Shown: positions 15,729 to 19,513 of the stretch, piece by piece
Layout: each line of letters begins with the position of its first letter
Numbering within the stretch: position 1 is the first letter of the stretch
NCBI GenBank assembly: GCA_024280875.1
Contig: JAJRPH010000490.1
Span: 1-19,513, forward strand
DNA: 19,513 nt
Source: Deltaproteobacteria bacterium
GTDB lineage: Bacteria > Desulfobacterota > Desulfobacteria > Desulfobacterales > Desulfosalsimonadaceae
Reading direction: 5' to 3'
The notes under the pieces: model-generated
What the model was told of the DNA's origin: nothing
Seen by the model: the letters and a program-made list of their open reading frames with translations, nothing else
The model's database searches: none
Made by a program: the position numbers and the translations under genes

Positions 15729-16982
15729 TTGGATCATAGTGTTATGGGATTTCAATATAAACGCCGAACCGATTATGCGAAGTACGCCAGAAGTGAAATT
15801 GCCTCGATAATGAAAAGAATCGAGGAATTTAATTATCTACAAGACATTGATGCCATTCTAGATAAAATTCTTGAAGAAGCCCGCAGCCTTTCCAATGCTG
15901 ATGCCGGCTCAATTTTTATTGTGGAAGATGATCATCTGCGATTCGGGTATGTTCATAATGATACACTGTTTAAAAAAGATGAGGCTAATGAGGAAATTTA
16001 TGTTGATTTTTCAGTGTCCATTAATGGTCAGTCAATAGTTGGGCATGTGGCCTTAACTGGTAATAAAATTGTAATCGACGATGCCTATAAGATTCCATCC
16101 GGCAGTCCGTTCAAGTTTAATTCCGAGTATGACCAAAAATCCGGATATCAAACCCGGTCTATCTTAGCCATACCCCTGCATACATTTCACGGTCAGCTGG
16201 CGGGTGTTATGCAGCTGATTAACGCCAAAGATGATGGCGGGCAGGTGATCCCTTTTAGAAAGAAGATCCAGGATCTTATTCCTTTGCTTGCCAATAATGC
16301 TGCAGTGGCGATTGACCGTGGCATTATGAACCGGGAAATGATTCTTAGAATGGTTAAAATGGCGGAACTCAGGGATCCTATGGAAACCGGGGCTCATGTT
16401 CAACGGGTCGGTGCGTATTCTGCTGAAATTTATCATCAGTGGGCCACAAAACGGGGCATTGATAAGCAGGAAAAAAATCGGAATAAAGATTTAATCCGAC
16501 TGGCGGCCATGCTTCATGACGTGGGGAAGGTCGGGATTCCGGATAAGATCTTAAAAAAACGTGATAAACTGACGGAACCTGAATTCGATACCATGAAATG
16601 GCATACGGTTTATGGGGGGCGTTTGTTTATGAATCAAACATCGAACCTTGATAAAATGAGCATGCAAATCGCATTAAATCACCATGAAAAGTGGAACGGC
16701 AAGGGATATCCCGGAAAAATTGATAATATTATGACTGCGGCTACACGGCTGGGGCCTCCCAAACAAAAAAATGAAATCCCGTTGCCCGCTCGAATTGTTG
16801 CCTTGGCGGATGTCTTTGATGCATTAATTTCCAGCCGATCATATAAAGAGCCATGGAACGAAAAAAAGGTGTTTGAAGTGATTGAGGCAGGTGCAGGTGA
16901 ACATTTTGATCCTGAAATTGTGGAAATATTTTTTCAGATACTTCCTGTTATCCAGGCCATTCGAAATAAATACAAAGAATAA
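15729..16982 (+). CDS. GAF/HD-GYP probable c-di-GMP phosphodiesterase
   Basis: About 417 aa, no transmembrane segment. A GAF sensory domain covers about residues 35-195 (DILDKILEEARSLSNADAG-type start, SILAIPL, VMQLINAKDD). The HD-GYP catalytic domain covers about 208-410. It has H263-D264-x-G-K267, H318-H319-E320, G326-Y327-P328 and a DVFDAL motif at 361-366, so the metal-binding set appears complete. Such enzymes hydrolyse cyclic di-GMP, here probably in response to a ligand or redox signal bound by GAF. The frame opens at TTG (15729), but ATG at 15744 (MGFQYKRR) is an equally likely start, with GGAT 9 nt before it. A second HD-domain gene follows 58 nt later on the same strand. Confidence 0.9.
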   Translation: MDHSVMGFQYKRRTDYAKYARSEIASIMKRIEEFNYLQDIDAILDKILEEARSLSNADAGSIFIVEDDHLRFGYVHNDTLFKKDEANEEIYVDFSVSINGQSIVGHVALTGNKIVIDDAYKIPSGSPFKFNSEYDQKSGYQTRSILAIPLHTFHGQLAGVMQLINAKDDGGQVIPFRKKIQDLIPLLANNAAVAIDRGIMNREMILRMVKMAELRDPMETGAHVQRVGAYSAEIYHQWATKRGIDKQEKNRNKDLIRLAAMLHDVGKVGIPDKILKKRDKLTEPEFDTMKWHTVYGGRLFMNQTSNLDKMSMQIALNHHEKWNGKGYPGKIDNIMTAATRLGPPKQKNEIPLPARIVALADVFDALISSRSYKEPWNEKKVFEVIEAGAGEHFDPEIVEIFFQILPVIQAIRNKYKE

Positions 16983-17040
16983 ACTTCATTGGCCTGTGGG
17001 TTTTTCACCAGAAATCATTCTATAACGGACTGGAGTATTT

Positions 17041-17988
17041 ATGAGGAAAGCAGGAACCAAACTGTATGATCTGGTCGACTGTCAGAGCCAGAAGGCGGTC
17101 ATGTCGGAGATGGTTACGATTATTTCTTTGCTTGATTCTGAAAGTATCATGGATCCTTTTCAATCGGTATATCAGGATATTGTCCGATTATTCAATGGTG
17201 AGTACCCCGGTTACAGAGCTTCAAATACCAGATATCACAATCTGGAACATACAACCATGGTAACGCTGGCCACTGTGCGTCTGATTCACGGAAGTGTCCG
17301 GGGCGGTTTTACGTTTAAACCGGAGAGTGTTCTGCTGGGGTTACTGGCCGCCTTGTTTCACGATTCAGGGCTGATCCAGACCAAACAGGACAGGAAGGGC
17401 ACCGGTGCCAAGTATACCATTGGTCATGAAAAGCGAAGTGTCGGTTTTATGCGAAAGAATCTTGGCAAAAAGGATTTTACCCGCCAGCAGATGGATGATT
17501 GTGCACAGCTGATTAAATGCACCAATTTGGAAATTGATGTCGCAGACATTTCTTTCCGGTCGGAAGAAATTGAAAATCTCGGTAAAATCGTCGGGTCCGC
17601 TGATTTACTTGCTCAGATGGCGGATCGTAATTATCTGGAAAAATTGATCCTGTTGTTTAAAGAATTTGAAGAAGCCGGTATCCCCGGTTTTGATTCCGAA
17701 GAAGCGCTTCTTGAAAAGACAGAAGGGTTTTATCAAAATGTTACACGTAAACGGTTAATTAATAATTTTGATGATATTTCGTCCAATATGGCAAATCATT
17801 TCAAGTATCGGTGGGATATTGACCGGGATTTGTATGCCGAATCTATTGAAAATAATATTAAATATTTAAAGTCAATTTTGAGCAGCGGGAAGAAAAGCCG
17901 GCAGTTCTATCAACAGCATCTGAAACGTGGGGGGATTGATGAAAGAAAGCGGTTGAGCCGGAACAGGTACGCCTTATTTAAGGATTGA
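17041..17988 (+). CDS. HD-domain phosphohydrolase, PDE-like
   Basis: A 315-aa soluble protein. Residues 65-70 read YHNLEH and residues 107-108 are HD within LLAALFHDSGL; together with a later D in KIVGSADLL they give the H...HD...D metal-ligand pattern of HD hydrolases. YHNxxH before HD resembles the signature of class I cyclic nucleotide phosphodiesterases more than HD-GYP proteins, and there is no GYP motif. The region to about residue 230 looks catalytic; the rest is helical and basic (KKSRQFYQQHLKRGG). A TGGAG site precedes the ATG. Adjacency to the GAF/HD-GYP gene suggests a shared nucleotide-signalling role. The substrate is not known; a nucleotide or cyclic nucleotide is an inference. 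Confidence 0.75.
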   Translation: MRKAGTKLYDLVDCQSQKAVMSEMVTIISLLDSESIMDPFQSVYQDIVRLFNGEYPGYRASNTRYHNLEHTTMVTLATVRLIHGSVRGGFTFKPESVLLGLLAALFHDSGLIQTKQDRKGTGAKYTIGHEKRSVGFMRKNLGKKDFTRQQMDDCAQLIKCTNLEIDVADISFRSEEIENLGKIVGSADLLAQMADRNYLEKLILLFKEFEEAGIPGFDSEEALLEKTEGFYQNVTRKRLINNFDDISSNMANHFKYRWDIDRDLYAESIENNIKYLKSILSSGKKSRQFYQQHLKRGGIDERKRLSRNRYALFKD

Positions 17989-18035
17989 AATTTGATTCCG
18001 GTAGTTCATCTGATAGGGGTAAAATTGTTTTTAAA

Positions 18036-18093
18036 TTACATTTATGTAACAAACATAAACTTTACGTAAACGGTATTTTTTTGAATATATAAT
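18036..18093 (+). promoter_or_regulatory. Palindrome cluster and -10 upstream of the TPR gene
   Basis: TTACATTTATGTAA (18036-18049) and TTTACGTAAA (18061-18070) are two near-related palindromes with centres 23 bp apart. A TATAAT (18088-18093) follows, whose -35 position (CGTAAA) falls inside the second palindrome and does not resemble TTGACA. This is the arrangement expected for an activator-dependent promoter. The regulator is unknown. Confidence 0.45.
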
Positions 18094-18143
18094 TGAAATA
18101 TTGGTAGTGCGGTAAAATTATTGAATTGAAATGAGGAGTACGC

Positions 18144-19513
18144 ATGCATCAGTCGTTTAAAATTTTTTCCATTTGTATTTTACTGTTGAGCATTTTTGCC
18201 CCGGTCTTTGCGGATGAGATTGCTCAGAATTATTACGATCTGGGAGTGTTTGCCTATGAAGAGGGAAATCTCATTAAATCCAGGGATCTTCTGTTAAAAG
18301 CCGTAACCCTGGATCCGGATAGTGCTCGCGTAAATTTTGCTCTTGGCCGGACATATATCAAGCTAGCGCAGCTGGATAAAGGGGAACGTTATTTAACAAC
18401 GGCGCTTTCAATGGAGCCACAGATTCCGGGCATAAAGTATTCTCTGGGAATTCTTTTTTACCAAAAAGATCATTATGAACAGGCTTTGGAGAAATTTCAG
18501 GAAGTTGTTGCTGATGAACCATCAAATGTTCTGGCAAGATATTATTCAGGCATTTGCCTTTATAGGCTTGAACAATACGATGCCGCCGGTGAGGATCTGG
18601 TAAAGGCTGCCCGGATGAGCCCGACGATTGAGGCTAATGGGTATTACTATGCCGGCGTCTGTAATTTTTACCTGGGTCGCTTTGACGAAGCGGTAAAACA
18701 GTTTGAACATGTGATGGCGGTTGCGGATTCTGAAGATCTTAAATCGAATGCACGGTTATGGGCGCAAACCATCAAAAAGGATCAGGCAATTGCCAAACCT
18801 TATCGTTTATATCTTAAAACCGGTTATTTATATGACGATAATGTCGTTCTGGAGCCGGCGGATCTGGATATAGTGTCTGATGAAAGTGACAGCGCGCTTA
18901 TGGTATATTTTTCCGGAAAGTACGACGTGATTGACGTCCGCCGGGTGACGTCGGGGATCGGTTACAGTCATTATCAAACCCGGTACAAGGATCTGGATGA
19001 ATATGATTTAACCGGAAGCATCGGCAATGTTTATTTAAATTATAAGTTTAGTGAATCCGTGATGCTGGGTGTCAAATATCTGCCCACCTATTACTGGGTC
19101 GATTCAGAAAGTTATTTAATGCAGCATCAGGTCAATCCATCCATATTATGGATGATTGACGATTTTAATGCAGTTGATGTTGCATACAGTTATTATCGCA
19201 ACAATTGTTTTACGGATAACACCAGAGATGGTCATTCCAATGAAGTAACGGCAGATTATTCCCATGGATTTCCTGGTCTTGACGGGTATGTGTTTTGCGG
19301 TATCGGGTATGAAATTAATTCAGCTAACGGAGAAGACCAGGATTTCAGTGAACTGAAAACACTTATAGGGATCTCATATGATATCCTGGAGAAAACCAAT
19401 ATCACCGTTTACGGAAATTATTATAATAAAGGTTATGATCATAATCATTTCACATACAATATCAAAAGAGATGATTCCAGATATTTTGCATCTGCATCAA
19501 TTACCCAAACCAT
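18144..19513 (+). CDS. Exported TPR protein with outer-membrane barrel region (partial)
   Basis: An open frame of 456 codons without a stop before the window ends, so the C-terminus is missing. Residues 1-23 form a signal peptide ending APVFA-D. About residues 26-195 hold four to five TPR units (YYDLGVFAYEEGNLIKSRDL, NFALGRTYIKLAQLDKGERY, KYSLGILFYQKDHYEQALEK, ARYYSGICLYRLEQYDAAGE, GYYYAGVCNFYLGRFDEAVK). From about 220 the sequence switches to alternating polar and aromatic strands (YRLYLKTGYLYDDN, GVKYLPTYYWV, VDVAYSYYRN), typical of an outer-membrane beta-barrel. TPR plus barrel architecture is seen in exopolysaccharide-secretion and surface-assembly proteins; which one cannot be said. GAGGAG is 5 nt before the ATG. 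It has its own upstream regulatory region. Confidence 0.82.
   Translation, partial: MHQSFKIFSICILLLSIFAPVFADEIAQNYYDLGVFAYEEGNLIKSRDLLLKAVTLDPDSARVNFALGRTYIKLAQLDKGERYLTTALSMEPQIPGIKYSLGILFYQKDHYEQALEKFQEVVADEPSNVLARYYSGICLYRLEQYDAAGEDLVKAARMSPTIEANGYYYAGVCNFYLGRFDEAVKQFEHVMAVADSEDLKSNARLWAQTIKKDQAIAKPYRLYLKTGYLYDDNVVLEPADLDIVSDESDSALMVYFSGKYDVIDVRRVTSGIGYSHYQTRYKDLDEYDLTGSIGNVYLNYKFSESVMLGVKYLPTYYWVDSESYLMQHQVNPSILWMIDDFNAVDVAYSYYRNNCFTDNTRDGHSNEVTADYSHGFPGLDGYVFCGIGYEINSANGEDQDFSELKTLIGISYDILEKTNITVYGNYYNKGYDHNHFTYNIKRDDSRYFASASITQT

Overview
The window looks like chromosomal DNA from a Gram-negative anaerobe, most likely a sulfate-reducing member of the Desulfobacterota (Desulfobacterales-like). 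This is inferred from moderate GC, a CooC-type nickel ATPase of CO/acetyl-CoA metabolism, a Fur-FeoA fusion in a ferrous-iron operon, a GAF/HD-GYP regulator and a long U32 protein. No rRNA, tRNA, CRISPR, prophage or complete insertion sequence was seen.

Layout. (1) Positions 99-4432, minus strand: a tight three-gene operon, cooC-like ATPase, then a Ski2-like DEAH helicase (one-base overlap), then a cardiolipin synthase-like phospholipase D (15 nt gap). (2) 4433-5262: a gene-poor accessory strip holding a small hicBA toxin-antitoxin module. The HicB antitoxin is intact but hicA is broken by a net 14-nt loss, and an attC-like stem follows it. (3) 5263-7260, plus: a 665-aa U32 protein with a four-cysteine cluster. 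(4) 7321-7976, minus: three small, highly charged proteins of 59, 92 and 33 aa, probably one transcript from an extended -10 promoter. The 59- and 33-aa genes are easy to miss because one uses a TTG start and the other is very short. (5) 8170-9234, minus: an MscS-family channel. (6) 9462-12736, plus: the iron operon, Fur-FeoA fusion, stand-alone FeoA, a 145-bp spacer with perfect 12-bp terminal inverted repeats, then FeoB. (7) 12796-15414, minus: ClpB disaggregase. (8) 15415-15728: a divergent intergenic region with a promoter for each side and a Fur-box-like palindrome over the clpB promoter. (9) 15729-17988, plus: a GAF/HD-GYP probable c-di-GMP phosphodiesterase followed by a second, different HD-domain protein. 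(10) 18144 to the window end, plus: an exported TPR protein with a predicted outer-membrane beta-barrel half, truncated by the window edge and preceded by a cluster of palindromes.

How the genes work together. The clearest functional unit is iron uptake: an iron-sensing regulator physically joined to a FeoA domain, with FeoA and FeoB downstream. The two HD proteins form a probable nucleotide-signalling pair. The cooC/helicase/cls operon joins metallocentre maturation, nucleic-acid remodelling and membrane lipid synthesis with no obvious common pathway, and no CODH gene is nearby. Nothing here is a clear-cut new defence system. The most unusual items are the antitoxin-intact/toxin-broken hicBA with its attC-like tail, the small basic protein cluster, and the inverted-repeat element inside the feo operon.
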